Shown in pieces: positions 42,374-49,840 of a stretch of DNA of 64,000 bases. Numbering within the stretch: the stretch's first letter is position 1; every line of letters begins with the position of its first letter. Below the pieces are notes generated by a model. It was not told the origin of the DNA. It did no database searches and saw only the letters and a list, made by a program, of their open reading frames with translations. This DNA comes from Paenibacillus_AR mesotrionivorans (GTDB lineage Bacteria; Bacillota; Bacilli; Paenibacillales; NBRC-103111): NCBI RefSeq assembly GCF_046098205.1, contig NZ_JBJURJ010000025.1, forward strand, positions 33,991-97,990, written 5' to 3'. Made by a program: the position numbers and the translations under genes.

Positions 42374-43333
42374 TTACCATAAGCTGCTGTCGTTCAGTCT
42401 GCGGCTGACATAGTTGGCGGTCACCAATAGAATTAGGTTGATGACAGAATTGAACAGACCCACCGCCGAGCTGTAGCTCCAGCCGAACTCCAGCAAACCC
42501 TTGCGGTACACGAAGGAGGAGATCACATCCGCCGTGTCGTAGGTGATGGGGTTGTAGAGCAGAATGATTTTTTCGAAGCCTACATTGAGAAGATTGCCCA
42601 TCCGCAGGATCATCATAATGGCGATGGTAGGCATGATGCCGGGCAGGGTGATATGCATCATCTGCTTGAACCGGCTGGCCCCGTCCATACGGGCCGCTTC
42701 ATACTGCTCCTGGTCAATGCCCATCAGGGCGGCAATGTAGATAATGGACTCCCAGCCGATCCGCTGCCAGATCTCGGAGAGGATGTAGATGGAGCGGAAC
42801 AGCTCGGGACGCTGGAGCATGGCCTGGCCGTCATAGCCCATCCAGACGAAGATCCGGTTAATGATGCCGTCGGCGTTGGTAAAATCGGTAATGATGCCGC
42901 AGATGACCACCAGCGAGATAAAATACGGCATGTAGGTGATGGTTTGGGCCACCCGTTTGAAGGTTTTGTGGCGGACCTCATTAATCAACAGAGCCAGAAT
43001 AATCGGGGTGGGGAACTCAAAAATCAGCGAATAGAGGCTGATGGTGATGGTATTTTTGAGAATCCGCCAAAAATAATAGCTGTTGAAAAAATCGGCAAAA
43101 TGCCGGAAGCCGACCCAGTCGCTGCCCACAATCCCCTTCATGGGGGAATAATCCTTGAAGGCGATGAGCGCCCCGTACATGGGGGCATAATGGAAGACCA
43201 GGTAATAGACAACCACGGGGATCATCATGATGTACAGATACTTGTTCAGGGCAAAATCGCGGGCCAGCCGGGCCGCCCGGCTGGGCGACCGGTCGGCGGG
43301 TTTATCCGTAGAAAGCTCCGCAGTATGGGCCAT
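42374..43333 (-). CDS. Sugar ABC transporter permease (CUT1, LplB type)
   Basis: ATG 43333 follows AAGGAG at eight bases; a GTG at 43342 is also in frame. The 319-residue protein has the LplB/YteP pattern: cytoplasmic N-terminus, 'YYLVFHYAPMYGALIAFKDY', six helices and coupling loop 'QYEAARMDGASRFKQMMHIT', ending 'NYVSRRLNDSSLW'. It pairs with the LplC-type permease. A long hairpin in the 200-base gap upstream separates it from the binding-protein gene. Confidence 0.94.
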   Translation of the reverse strand: MAHTAELSTDKPADRSPSRAARLARDFALNKYLYIMMIPVVVYYLVFHYAPMYGALIAFKDYSPMKGIVGSDWVGFRHFADFFNSYYFWRILKNTITISLYSLIFEFPTPIILALLINEVRHKTFKRVAQTITYMPYFISLVVICGIITDFTNADGIINRIFVWMGYDGQAMLQRPELFRSIYILSEIWQRIGWESIIYIAALMGIDQEQYEAARMDGASRFKQMMHITLPGIMPTIAIMMILRMGNLLNVGFEKIILLYNPITYDTADVISSFVYRKGLLEFGWSYSSAVGLFNSVINLILLVTANYVSRRLNDSSLW

Positions 43334-43391
43334 GCCTCTCACTCCTTCTTTTTGGAGTCTAACAAATTCCCATATGAATCCATGACTTACC

Positions 43392-43499
43392 GGGAAAGGG
43401 TGGCTTGGATGCTCAAACAGATTTTGTCGGCCTTGATTGTATCGGATTGTTTAAGGGTTCAAGGCCGCCAAAAAAACTCGCCCAAGCCACTCCTTTCCC
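43392..43499 (-). promoter_or_regulatory. Long nested hairpin between binding-protein and permease genes
   Basis: GGGAAAGGGTGGCTTGG (43392-43408) pairs with CCAAGCCACTCCTTTCCC (43482-43499) with one bulge; inside, GGCCTTGA pairs with TTCAAGGCC. A TTTTTTT stretch lies within the minus-strand RNA. It probably stabilises the upstream message and limits read-through into the permeases. Confidence 0.75.
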
Positions 43500-43533
43500 T
43501 CCCAGTCATTCTGTATAGGAATTTGTCAGACTC

Positions 43534-45174
43534 CTACCGTTTGTTGTAGCGGTCGTACGCGGCCTGCTGGATGGCGATGGCGCGGTCCAGTTTGAGGGAC
43601 TTCATTTTGTCCACATACTTGGTAAACTCCTCCAGCGGTGCGGAGCCCAGCACAATCTTCAGAGTCATTTCGTCCACCAGGGTATCGATGTCGTTCATGA
43701 TGGTGGCGTATTCGGTGCTTTCCTCAGGCGTAGGGGTCAGGGAAGGCAGGTTATGCTTGTCGCCGTTGGTCTTCTTCCAGACCTCCACTGCATCCCGCTG
43801 GGTTTGCAGGGCGAAGAACTGCTCCACGTACCGTTTGTCCTGGATAAACGGACCGTTGTAGCTGCCCCGGGCATACAGGGAGATGGCTTGGGCCGGTGCC
43901 AGCTTGTCGGGGTTTTTCAGGAGGAGATCGGTGTATTTGGGATAGCCGTTTTCCATGTTGTAGCTGACGCCCTCCGTGCCGAAGTTGAAGAACAGACGGC
44001 CTTCCTCGCTGTAGCCGTAGTCCAGAAGCTTGGTGGCCAGGACGGGGTCCTTGGCTGCAGTGGTAATGGCGACGGTTCCCTCGGAGGAAAAGGCTTTCTG
44101 CTTCTGGCCGAATTCGGGGAAATCCCCCTTCTTCAGCACCGGATACGGCGCAGCCACCAGCACGGCCTTGGGGTCCTTGGCCTGGATCAAAGGCTGCCAC
44201 TTGCCGATCCCGCCTCCGGCATTGCCGACAGTTGCCCCTGCTGCACCAGACGCCATGTTGCTGTCCAGCGCCTTGGAATCGGAGGTGGCGGCGTTTTTGT
44301 CGATCAGGCCGTCCTTGTACCACTTGTTCATTTGGGCCAAATAATCCTTATAGCCGGTTTCCGCCGGACCGTATTTGATCTTGCCGTCATTGCCCAGGTA
44401 ATAACCGCGCAGGATTCCGAAGGCACCTACAAAAGAGCCGCTTCCGGAATCATTGAAGAAACGGGGTTTGCTGTTAAAGCTGAGAGGAGCGGCGGCGCCC
44501 TTTTTCTCCTTGAAGGCAGTCAGGGTTGTGGTCCACTCGTCGATGGTGGTGGGCACCTGCAGCCCCAGCTCATCCAGCCAGTCCTTGCGGATAATCGGTC
44601 CTTGGAACACCCGCAGATACTCGTCCCCCCGGATAAACGGGAAGCAGTAGTAGCTGCCGTTGTCGGTTTTGACCATTTTGTCAATCTCCGGGTTCTCCTG
44701 AAGGTACTTCTTCAGATTGGGGGCGTGTTTGTCGATGAGATCATTGAGCTTGACGATGTAACCGTCCTTGATGGCCTTTTCCGGGCCGCCGGGGAAGCTC
44801 AGGAAGTTGTACTCCAGCATGTCCGGGAGGTCGCCGGAGGCCAGCAGCATATTGAAGGCTTCTTTGGTTTGTCCCGCAGGGGGAGCGATGAATTTGAGGG
44901 GGACGCCGGTTTTTTTCTGCCATTCCTGGAAGAAGGGCACCTCATTGTGGGAAGCCTTGACCCCTGTAATGTTTCCGGTCAGCTCGCCCCAGTAGGTTAA
45001 GGTTTTATCCGTTTTCAGCGGATAGGCATTGGCGGCGGCTTGAGTGCCCGCACCGCTGCCTGCGCTTGCAGCCGGGCTGGCGGCAGTGTCCTTGGTTTCA
45101 TCCTTGCCTGCGCAAGCGGCCAAAGGGCCTGCAGCTACCAGAACGGTGAGTGTGGTCGCGATCCATTTTTTCAT
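43534..45174 (-). CDS. Extracellular sugar-binding lipoprotein (LplA-like)
   Basis: A 546-residue binding protein with lipoprotein signal ('LVAAGPLAACAGKDE', lipobox LAAC) and a Ser/Ala-rich linker. The mature part ('LTYWGELTGNITGVKASHNE', 'GPIIRKDWLDELGLQVP') is typical of the long LplA/YtcQ solute-binding proteins. First gene of ABC system 2, followed by the long hairpin and the two permeases. It is a paralogue of the binding protein at 37256-38875. Ligand probably an oligosaccharide from pectin or rhamnogalacturonan, inferred from context only. Confidence 0.94.
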   Translation of the reverse strand: MKKWIATTLTVLVAAGPLAACAGKDETKDTAASPAASAGSGAGTQAAANAYPLKTDKTLTYWGELTGNITGVKASHNEVPFFQEWQKKTGVPLKFIAPPAGQTKEAFNMLLASGDLPDMLEYNFLSFPGGPEKAIKDGYIVKLNDLIDKHAPNLKKYLQENPEIDKMVKTDNGSYYCFPFIRGDEYLRVFQGPIIRKDWLDELGLQVPTTIDEWTTTLTAFKEKKGAAAPLSFNSKPRFFNDSGSGSFVGAFGILRGYYLGNDGKIKYGPAETGYKDYLAQMNKWYKDGLIDKNAATSDSKALDSNMASGAAGATVGNAGGGIGKWQPLIQAKDPKAVLVAAPYPVLKKGDFPEFGQKQKAFSSEGTVAITTAAKDPVLATKLLDYGYSEEGRLFFNFGTEGVSYNMENGYPKYTDLLLKNPDKLAPAQAISLYARGSYNGPFIQDKRYVEQFFALQTQRDAVEVWKKTNGDKHNLPSLTPTPEESTEYATIMNDIDTLVDEMTLKIVLGSAPLEEFTKYVDKMKSLKLDRAIAIQQAAYDRYNKR

Positions 45175-45325
45175 TTCTGTGGACCTCCGTAAATGGAATT
45201 GGGAGAAGCATCTCTCCCCTCCAACACTACGGGACGGACAAGCGGCGGAATATGGGCAGAATCGGAAACCGGGTAGTGAAAATCGGAGGCGGAATTAGCA
45301 AATTGCAAAACGGAGTTGGCAAAAT

Positions 45326-45357
45326 AAAAAGCAACCACAGCTTAAGATGTGATTGCT
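45326..45357 (-). terminator. Terminator of the nitroreductase gene
   Basis: Stem AGCAACCACA / TGTGATTGCT (one G-T pair) with TTTTTATTTT following on the minus strand, 15 bases past the nitroreductase stop. Confidence 0.85.
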
Positions 45358-45372
45358 CCCGAGTATATGGCC

Positions 45373-46380
45373 TTACGGGGCTTCGAAATTCAGGGTTATG
45401 TTGAACGCGGGAGGAGGGGACTGAAGCTTCGCAGGCTTTTCCCCGGCTCGCAGCTCCAGTACCGCAACAATCCGTTCCAGCGGGCGGAGTCCGAATCGTT
45501 TGCACCGCTCCCCGTCATAAATCCATTCCGGAATCAGGCGGCGCACATGCCAGGGCTTGGATTGGGCCAGCAGCTGAAAATTCTGGACCAGGCAGCAGCC
45601 TGCCGCGTAATCCTCATCTTGCTTATGAGGGTCGGCCTCCTCCTTGGCCACCACCAGAAGAAACGGCAAGGCGGATTCCCCTCCCGGCGATCCCGGCACA
45701 TAAATAAAACGCCAAGGCTCCCGCAACCCGTCATTGGGCGCCCAAACCGCTTCATTCAGCAGTTCCAGAATGGTTTGAGGAGATGGGGTCATAAGAGAGG
45801 ATTGCGGTCTGCTTCCTTCGCCGATCATGGTCCAGTTTTTCTCCGCGGGTGTTCTGCTCCGGGCTTTGGGAATTTTCTCGAAATGGCCGATTTCCAGAAT
45901 TCCAGCACATTTTTCCCCTTCCCGCAGGCCAATTCTCTTATAAAAGGACTCTCCGCAAATCATCGGGTCCGTATACCACAGCATACCCAGCCCCTGCTCC
46001 CAACCCAGCAGCTGAACATTCTGGACAATGCTGCAAACCGCGGCGTAATTGATGTCCCTCTGCCGCTTTGTGTCGGCAGCTTCTGCAATGAAGATCACAT
46101 GAGCAGGAATATCGACGGTCATTTTTTTCATAAAATTCGTCATTGGAGCGGGAAGCAGCTTGCCGAAGCCGCTCTCCTTCACCTTGGCCAGCATATGCTC
46201 AGCCAGCTTTTCACGGGCCTCCGGCGTGCCGATGTAAAGACAGCGCCAATGCGGCGTACCTTCGGCCTCATACATACCTGCGGCCTCCTTCAGCAAGGCA
46301 ACGATCTGTTCTTGGGCAATAGGGGTGCTTTGGAATTTGCGGACGGTCCGCCGTTCTCTTATCGTTTGGGACACATTCAT
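45373..46380 (-). CDS. Tandem nitroreductase-fold protein (two fused halves)
   Basis: The 335-residue protein contains two nitroreductase-like halves. The first (1-190) has 'TIRERRTVRKF' with FMN-contact Arg residues, 'NYAAVCSIVQNVQLLGWEQG' and 'YKRIGLREGEKCAGILEIG'. The second (~205-325) repeats the pattern: 'LLNEAVWAPNDGLREPWRFI', 'DYAAGCCLVQNFQLLAQS', 'CKRFGLRPLERIVAVLEL'. Nitroreductases normally dimerise, so this may be a pseudo-dimer in one chain. It is divergent to a MarR gene, with a 41-bp palindrome overlapping the shared promoter region. Function: FMN-dependent reduction of quinones or nitro compounds, inferred. Confidence 0.85.
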   Translation of the reverse strand: MNVSQTIRERRTVRKFQSTPIAQEQIVALLKEAAGMYEAEGTPHWRCLYIGTPEAREKLAEHMLAKVKESGFGKLLPAPMTNFMKKMTVDIPAHVIFIAEAADTKRQRDINYAAVCSIVQNVQLLGWEQGLGMLWYTDPMICGESFYKRIGLREGEKCAGILEIGHFEKIPKARSRTPAEKNWTMIGEGSRPQSSLMTPSPQTILELLNEAVWAPNDGLREPWRFIYVPGSPGGESALPFLLVVAKEEADPHKQDEDYAAGCCLVQNFQLLAQSKPWHVRRLIPEWIYDGERCKRFGLRPLERIVAVLELRAGEKPAKLQSPPPAFNITLNFEAP

Positions 46381-46402
46381 GCTGATCCCTCCACTCCAAA
46401 AA

Positions 46403-46443
46403 ATAGTTTACTGGTAAACTATTATAGTTTACCAGTAAACTAT
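46403..46443. promoter_or_regulatory. 41-bp perfect palindrome, MarR operator between nitroreductase and marR genes
   Basis: TAGTTTACTGGTAAACTA (46404-46421), TTA, then its exact complement (46425-46442); the whole 46403-46443 is a perfect palindrome around T46423. Each half is itself a near palindrome, so it can hold two dimers. A TATAAT (46441-46446) overlaps its right end. It lies 23 bases from the nitroreductase start. Confidence 0.85.
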
Positions 46444-46596
46444 AATACCTGATGGTTGAGCTGTCAATCCTTTTAGGTAGGATATAAGGAGCTCTTCGAA
46501 AGGCACGAATCTTAAAGTGTGAGCGCTATACGTTTGTTTACAAGTGAATCATTTTCGGTTAGGATAAAGGTGATTTTGCAAAAAAAGGAGAGTCAC

Positions 46597-47115
46597 ATGA
46601 TGAGCCCATCCGATGGACTGAAGCGGCTGCTGTATGACCGCGTTCTCCATTTTACTCATTTAACGGAACAATTTTTTTCCACGGAGATGGAGGCTTTCGC
46701 CGAGCTTACCCGGCAGTATGGGCTGACTTCCATTCCGAACAATATGACAAGTGTGCATGTCCTGGATTGCATCGGCAGCCATGAGCCCATTAACAGCACA
46801 TCGATTGCGGAGAAAATGAGCTTGTCCAAAGCAAGCATTACCAAAATCAGCACCAAGCTCCTTCAGGAGGGCTACATTAAACGCAGCCAGCTGAACGATA
46901 ACAGGAAGGAGATCTTCTTCAGCCTTTCGCCCAAAGGCCGGGAGCTGTATGAGGTACATGCCCGGATGCACGAAATCATCGAACAGAGATTCATCCGTGA
47001 GATGGAGGCTTTTTCGGAGTCGGAGCTGCAGGCTTCGCTGAAATTTCTGCAAACCATGATTAATCACAGAGGGAATATGATCAAAGGGGATGTTACGGAA
47101 CTTAGCGACTCTTAG
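46597..47115 (+). CDS. MarR-family transcriptional regulator
   Basis: ATG 46597 follows AAAGGAG; the product has 172 residues. The winged helix ('PINSTSIAEKMSLSKASITK', 'DNRKEIFFSLSPKGRELYE') is clear between residues ~55 and ~125. Divergent to the nitroreductase gene with a large palindrome between them, it is probably its repressor, relieved by a reactive quinone or nitro compound. The last codons and the stop (VTELSDS*) are formed by a TAACGG-family repeat unit, so the C-terminus may have been altered by repeat insertion. Confidence 0.9.
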   Translation: MMSPSDGLKRLLYDRVLHFTHLTEQFFSTEMEAFAELTRQYGLTSIPNNMTSVHVLDCIGSHEPINSTSIAEKMSLSKASITKISTKLLQEGYIKRSQLNDNRKEIFFSLSPKGRELYEVHARMHEIIEQRFIREMEAFSESELQASLKFLQTMINHRGNMIKGDVTELSDS

Positions 47116-47276
47116 ACACGTAAAATCGCCGGTTGGGATTTTTAACGGAACTCACAAACCCTTAGCGGCTCTAAAAGCGCCTCATTGATGCGATTTTGTG
47201 CTGTAACGGTCGCTGAGTTCCGTTAAACTAAAATTTGCCGCCGATTTCCCCTCTAAGCGCCGCATAGTTCCGTTAG
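47092..47276. repeat. Intergenic palindromic repeats, TAACGG family (cluster 3)
   Basis: Units at 47092-47115 (GTTACGGAACTTAGCGACTC, inside the marR 3' end), 47142-47165 (TTAACGGAACTCACAAACCC), 47202-47226 (TGTAACGGTCGCTGAGTTCC) and 47252-47275 (CTAAGCGCCGCATAGTTCCG). Same family as 3154-3293 and 19920-20106; orientation switches in the middle, as in cluster 2. Confidence 0.8.
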
Positions 47277-47295
47277 CCACACTACCAGGCTGTCA

Positions 47296-47470
47296 ACCTG
47301 CCCCTGCTAGCCTTCAACCGCTACCCTTCCATTGCCAACTGTCCTGCCCTCTTCCACTTACTAACCTGTCTCTACCAACCTGCTCCTGCTAGCCTTCCAT
47401 TGCCAACTGCTGTGCCTTTCTCCACCTACTAACATGCCCCTGCCTACTCTTGCTCCCTCTGCTAACTTCC
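47296..47470 (+). repeat. Pyrimidine-rich imperfect tandem repeat
   Basis: Two to three copies of a ~75-base unit sharing CCTGCTAGCCTTC, CCTTCCATTGCCAACTG and CTCCAC(T/C)TACTAAC(A/C)TG. The plus strand is almost free of G. No gene is seen. Confidence 0.65.
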
Positions 47471-47476
47471 TGCTAT

Positions 47477-47660
47477 CCTGCAAAAGTGCAGTTATTTTTC
47501 CCCGTGTCCCCTCATTCGCGCATCTATCCTGCAAAAGTGCATCTATTTTTCGCCGAAATCGCTAATCAGGTGGAATTCCCCGGAAATAACTGCACTTTTG
47601 CATTTGGGACCCCCGTTTAAGCGGCTAACCCCACCAATAGATGCACTTTTGCATTATGAC
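47477..47660. repeat. Interspersed TGCAAAAGTGCA repeats (cluster 2)
   Basis: Four copies: 47479-47490 and 47530-47541 in one orientation, 47591-47602 and 47642-47653 in the other. Copies 1 and 3 share the AGTTATTT arm and copies 2 and 4 the ATCTATT arm, so the order is A, B, A-inverted, B-inverted. Confidence 0.8.
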
Positions 47661-47670
47661 CGGTTGAAAT

Positions 47671-47755
47671 CCCCACGCCCATCCCATACCCACGCCCACG
47701 CCCATCCCCATCCCCATGCCCATGCCAATCCCCATACCCACGCCCACGCACACGC
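47671..47755 (+). repeat. C-rich hexanucleotide-like microsatellite (CCCATN/CCCACG)
   Basis: About 14 near-identical hexamers such as CCCACG, CCCATC, CCCATG and CCCATA run up to ~85 bases before the spoVB start. Translated frames give only His-Ala-Pro or Met-Gly-Val repeats with no gene context, so the tract is treated as noncoding. Confidence 0.8.
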
Positions 47756-47841
47756 TCTGCTCCGACAACCAGCCTTCACTTGGACTGCATGTTCGCAGAC
47801 AACCCCGAATACAATAGCAGTATTTGATTCTTCGGGAGGAC

Positions 47842-49401
47842 ATGATGCCAATGCCGCAACAGAAGCAATCCTTCATGAGAGGCACCTTTGTATTGTCCAT
47901 TGCCGCATTCGTCAACCGGATTCTCGGTTTTATCAGCGGCATGTACATTGCCCGTGTGCTGGGGGCAGAGGGAATTGGCCTGCTGATGATGGCACAGCCG
48001 CTGGTGCCCCTGGTCATTACCATCACGGAGCTGGGGCTGCCCGTCGCGATCTCCAAGCTGGTGGCGGAGGCCGACGCCAAGGGGGATAAAGAAAAAATCC
48101 GGCGGATTCTCCACGTATCGCTGGCTATTACCAGCACCCTGAGCATCAGCCTGACTACAGTGTGCCTGCTGGGGTCGGAGCGGATCGCCTCCATCCTGCT
48201 CACAGACCAGCGGGCCTACTACGCCATGCTGGCCATTATGCCCATCGCGCCCATCATCGCCATCTCTGCTGTACTCAAGGGATATTTCCGCGGCAAGCAG
48301 CGGATGCAGACCATTGCGGCATCCGATGTGCTGGAATTCACCGTTCAGATCGCCTGCGTGCTGGCGTTGGTCCACCTGCTGCTTCCCTACGGCATTGCCT
48401 ATGCCGCCGCAGGAGCTACCGCCGCTGCGGTGATCAGCGAAGCCAGCAGCCTGATGTTCCTTGCAGTTAGCTACAAGCTGCGGGGAGAAGCGCGGATACC
48501 CGGCGTAACCTGGGGCAGCAGCCTGAAGAAGAGCAAATCCACGCTGGCCGAGCTTTTGCGGATTGGCCTGCCCATCACAGGCAACGGTGTAGTCCACTCC
48601 CTGTATGGCGCCTTCCAGCCCATGCTCATCACCACCAGCCTGGCGCTCACCGGCATTGGGACGGTCATGGCCACCAAGCAGTTCGGCATGCTTACCGGGT
48701 TTGCCTTTCCTCTGCTGTTTATGCCCAGCTTCATCACCCAATCCCTGTCCACCGCGCTGATTCCGGCCATCAGCGAAGCCTCCGCCAACAAAAACAGCCT
48801 CCTGATGCACCAGCGGATGGACCAGGCGCTCCGGCTGGGCCTGATGATCGGGGCTCCGGCCACGGTGATTCTGTTCATTTGGGCCACGCCGCTGACCACC
48901 CTGATCTACCACGCTCCGGAGGCGGGTATCCTGCTGAAAATCCTGGCCCCCATGTTTTTCCTGCATTATTTCGACGCACCGCTGAATGCGATTCTGCTTG
49001 GGCTTGGCCGGGCCAACACCACGTTGGGAAACCACCTGATCGCTACCGGATTGAAGGCTGTAGCCATTTTTGTACTGGGCAGCCAATTCGGCATTGTGGG
49101 CATCGCCTTCGGGATGGGGATCGGGATTATTGTGCTGACCCTGCTGAATTTCCTCTCCATCTCCAGCACCATCGGCTTTTATTGGGAAATCCGCCCGTAT
49201 GCCCGGGTTTTCCTGTCCATGCTGGTTATGGCTCTCTGCGGCCAATGGGCATTAAGCTATGCCACGGCGATGGATATCCCCCTGGTCTGGACGGTGCTGG
49301 GATCGGTGGGTTTCGCGTTGGCAGTGTACTTCACCACCCTGTCCATCATCCGGTTCCGCAGCCCCAAGGACCTTCCGCTTATTTCACGCTGGGTCCGATA
49401 A
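47842..49401 (+). CDS. spoVB: Stage V sporulation protein B-like flippase (MATE/MVF superfamily)
   Basis: ATG 47842 follows GGGAGGA; the 519-residue protein has about 14 membrane helices. 'SFMRGTFVLSIAAFVNRILG' and 'GMYIARVLGAEGIGLLMMAQP' match the start of Bacillus SpoVB, which is 518 residues long and moves lipid-linked peptidoglycan precursors for spore cortex synthesis. 'KGYFRGKQRMQTIAASDVLE' is a further family block. The gene stands alone; upstream lies a C-rich microsatellite and repeats. Other polysaccharide flippases of the same family cannot be fully excluded, but length and N-terminus favour SpoVB. Confidence 0.85.
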   Translation: MMPMPQQKQSFMRGTFVLSIAAFVNRILGFISGMYIARVLGAEGIGLLMMAQPLVPLVITITELGLPVAISKLVAEADAKGDKEKIRRILHVSLAITSTLSISLTTVCLLGSERIASILLTDQRAYYAMLAIMPIAPIIAISAVLKGYFRGKQRMQTIAASDVLEFTVQIACVLALVHLLLPYGIAYAAAGATAAAVISEASSLMFLAVSYKLRGEARIPGVTWGSSLKKSKSTLAELLRIGLPITGNGVVHSLYGAFQPMLITTSLALTGIGTVMATKQFGMLTGFAFPLLFMPSFITQSLSTALIPAISEASANKNSLLMHQRMDQALRLGLMIGAPATVILFIWATPLTTLIYHAPEAGILLKILAPMFFLHYFDAPLNAILLGLGRANTTLGNHLIATGLKAVAIFVLGSQFGIVGIAFGMGIGIIVLTLLNFLSISSTIGFYWEIRPYARVFLSMLVMALCGQWALSYATAMDIPLVWTVLGSVGFALAVYFTTLSIIRFRSPKDLPLISRWVR

Positions 49402-49413
49402 TCTCCAATTACA

Positions 49414-49443
49414 TTGAAAGCCAATTCGAGTGCATGGTATACT
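49414..49443 (+). promoter_or_regulatory. Sigma-A type promoter of the candidate antitoxin RNA
   Basis: TTGAAA (49414-49419), 18-base spacer, TATACT (49438-49443). It would start a plus-strand RNA near 49450, running into the 3' end of the holin-like toxin gene. Confidence 0.6.
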
Positions 49444-49449
49444 AGTGTT

Positions 49450-49592
49450 AGTATAAGAGTACAATGCAAAGAGAGCCGTGCTTGCAACACGACTCTCCTG
49501 TGCAACAGCCGCTTGAAAGGCGGTCGGCGTTACGGGTTAAACCTACAGGAAATAGGTCGCATCCCTTGAGCAGGGCGGCCTATTTCTTTGTG
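49450..49592 (+). ncRNA. Candidate antitoxin RNA of a type I toxin-antitoxin locus
   Basis: A ~140-base transcript is predicted from the promoter at 49414 to the hairpin GAAATAGG / CCTATTTC (49551-49587). It contains a second stem, GAGAGCCGTG / CACGACTCTC (49472-49498), and a GGCGGTCGG element that recurs inverted at 49722-49732. Its 3' end is complementary to the 3' end of the toxin message, the arrangement of TxpA/RatA-like pairs. Ends are approximate. Confidence 0.55.
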
Positions 49593-49693
49593 TTCCGGCT
49601 AATTGCTACGACGATGGCCACGACCAACGTCAGCAACGCAACAAGCAGCGCACCGAAGCTAATCATGAGCGTCAAAGCATCTTTAACCTCCAC
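49580..49693 (-). CDS. Holin-like type I toxin (small hydrophobic peptide)
   Basis: The GTG at 49693 lies eight bases after GGGAGG and gives a 37-residue peptide 'VEVKDALTLMISFGALLVAL...' (initiator Met); an ATG at 49699 would add two residues. It is one membrane helix (about residues 8-31) followed by a basic tail 'SRNTKK', the pattern of proteins annotated as putative holin-like toxins in Firmicutes. The stop codon lies inside a hairpin shared with a convergent plus-strand RNA. Known relatives depolarise the membrane when the RNA antitoxin is absent. Function here is inferred from architecture. Confidence 0.75.
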   Translation of the reverse strand: MEVKDALTLMISFGALLVALLTLVVAIVVAISRNTKK

Positions 49694-49840
49694 AGGCATC
49701 ACCTCCCTTCCGGGAGATTAGCCGACCGCCCTTGCAAGCCTATTCTATTGCTCTTGCATTTTATCACATTAATCAATACACAGTAAGTCCCATTTCAAGA
49801 TATCAATTCCGTTCAACATATTTAACTAACCGCCTCCCCC

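Noticed and set aside
47598..48089. His-Ala-rich and Met-Gly-rich polypeptides coded by the hexamer tract
   Set aside because: They arise only from the CCCATN microsatellite, lack ribosome sites and overlap spoVB in another frame.
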